Source: Sulfurovum sp.
GTDB taxonomy: Bacteria > Campylobacterota > Campylobacteria > Campylobacterales > Sulfurovaceae
NCBI GenBank assembly: GCA_020719895.1
Contig: DYPM01000117.1
Coordinates: 1-5,125, forward strand
Length of the DNA: 5,125 nucleotides
Reading direction: 5' to 3'
The translations under genes and the position numbers were made by a program. Shown here piece after piece: positions 4,859 to 5,125 of this stretch (its first letter is position 1; the number at the start of each line of letters is the position of its first letter). Under the pieces are notes generated by a model. That model worked only from the letters and a program-made list of their open reading frames with translations, did not search any database and was not told the origin of the DNA.

Positions 4859-4947
4859 GGTCAAAGATGTAATCTATATCAAATCCATCTCTTCCAAAAG
4901 GAGAGAGATGAAATAAAAACCTATCGAATAAGGTCAAAGAAGTAATC
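4859..4947. repeat. imperfect 16-bp direct repeat copying the nifK tail
   Basis: Positions 4859-4874 and 4932-4947 match at 15 of 16 bases (GGTCAAAGAWGTAATC). On the minus strand the right copy is the codons for DYFFD and part of L near the NifK C-terminus; the left copy, 73 bp further downstream, would read DYIFD. It may mark a small tandem duplication or a decayed second nifK end. Confidence 0.5.
4886..4910 (-). terminator. hairpin downstream of nifK, possible terminator
   Basis: CATCTCT and TCC (4886-4895) pair with GGA and AGAGATG (4900-4910), a 10-bp stem with one bulged G (4903) and an AAAA loop (TTTT on the minus strand). It begins 10 nt after the nifK stop codon, the right place for an operon terminator. 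The sequence after it on the minus strand (GATTTGATATAG) is only moderately T-rich, so termination may be inefficient. Confidence 0.45.
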
Positions 4948-5084
4948 GGTAGTCGCGATACCTTTGGTCTCTTCGTCGAGTTGGTCGAGTACTTTATTGG
5001 TAATCCATGTAAGCAAGTTCAACGCTCCATCATATCCACTAATAGAGTATCTGTGGAGGTGATGTCTGTCAAAGATTGGGAAAC
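4921..5084 (-). pseudogene. nifK: nifK 3' fragment: nitrogenase MoFe protein beta chain C-terminus, broken upstream
   Basis: The minus strand encodes FPIFDRHHLHR, then GYDGALNLL, LDQLDEETKG and TDYFFDLIR followed by TAG at 4921-4923. This is the distinctive C-terminal segment of NifK (family pattern FPIFDRHHLHR, GYEGA, LD-ET, TDY-FDLVR). NifK is the beta subunit of the MoFe nitrogenase component, which holds the P-cluster with NifD. Only 53 residues remain, out of about 510-520 for the whole protein. Going upstream, homology ends inside the glycine codon expected before FPIFD (only GT remains at 5083-5084), and the frame meets TAA at 5092-5094. The break coincides with a sequence resembling an insertion-sequence end at 5085. 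The rest of nifK may lie beyond that element or be lost. NifK is preferred to VnfK/AnfK because of the TDY-FDL-R ending. Confidence 0.85.
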
Positions 5085-5125
5085 GGGACCGTTAAAAATT
5101 CTGTGTCAATCTATTAGAATATCAA
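5085..5125. mobile_element. probable end of an IS256-type insertion sequence (partial, terminal inverted repeat only)
   Basis: GGGACCGTTAAAAATTCTGT begins at 5085, exactly where NifK coding sequence stops. From memory, IS256 (mutator-type) elements have ends of this form: a short GC-rich tip followed by a stretch like AAAATTCTGTGTNAA. All three minus-strand frames contain stops here, as expected for the non-coding tip of an element. No transposase sequence lies inside the window, so family assignment rests on the repeat alone. IS256 elements usually duplicate 8-9 bp of target, so GTTTCCCA or GTTTCCCAA (minus strand) should recur at the far end. Confidence 0.55.

Noticed and set aside
4843..4920. 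minus-strand frame reading ...DIDYIFDHFFF after the nifK stop
   Set aside because: It is in a different frame from nifK, has no start codon, and its resemblance to the NifK tail is covered by the direct repeat entry.

Overview
The window looks like chromosomal DNA of a nitrogen-fixing or formerly nitrogen-fixing bacterium, most likely a Campylobacterota (Epsilonproteobacteria) member of the Sulfurimonas/Sulfuricurvum/Sulfurovum kind. This rests on AT-rich, A/T-tract-filled spacers, TATAAT-type -10 boxes with weak -35 boxes, the protein style, and gene types common in that group. The genus assignment is inference; no 16S or other marker gene is present.

Layout. Positions 78-618 hold five tRNA genes on the minus strand, transcribed Pro(TGG), His(GTG), Arg(TCG), Arg(TCT), Leu(TAG), all with encoded CCA ends. 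A near-perfect consensus sigma-70 promoter lies at 661-689. Divergent from it is a two-gene plus-strand unit: a neurotransmitter:sodium symporter family amino acid transporter (783-2132) and, 25 nt further on, proA (gamma-glutamyl phosphate reductase, 2158-3393). This unit ends in a hairpin whose 5' arm is the last codons of proA. A 207-bp spacer follows, with an unexplained minus-strand open frame and a strong hairpin. Next come a small DUF2892 membrane protein (3601-3912, plus) and, convergent with it, a DUF2202 ferritin-like lipoprotein (4019-4747, minus).

The right edge is the most interesting part. On the minus strand, 4921-5084 encodes the exact C-terminus of nitrogenase MoFe protein beta chain (NifK: PIFDRHHLHR, then TDYFFDLIR and a stop). 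The reading frame breaks off in the glycine codon before FPIFD, where sequence resembling the terminal inverted repeat of an IS256-type insertion sequence begins (5085 to the window end). nifK therefore appears interrupted by, or deleted up to, a mobile element. Only the first 41 bp of that element are visible, so the rest of the nif cluster cannot be judged.

How the genes relate. The transporter and proA may be cotranscribed (amino acid uptake plus proline synthesis), but no shared pathway is proven. The DUF2202 gene is downstream of and codirectional with nifK, separated by a hairpin and by a spacer carrying direct repeats, including TGTTAA-N5-TGTTAA, which resembles an OmpR-family response regulator site. 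I see no CRISPR array, rRNA or phage genes.
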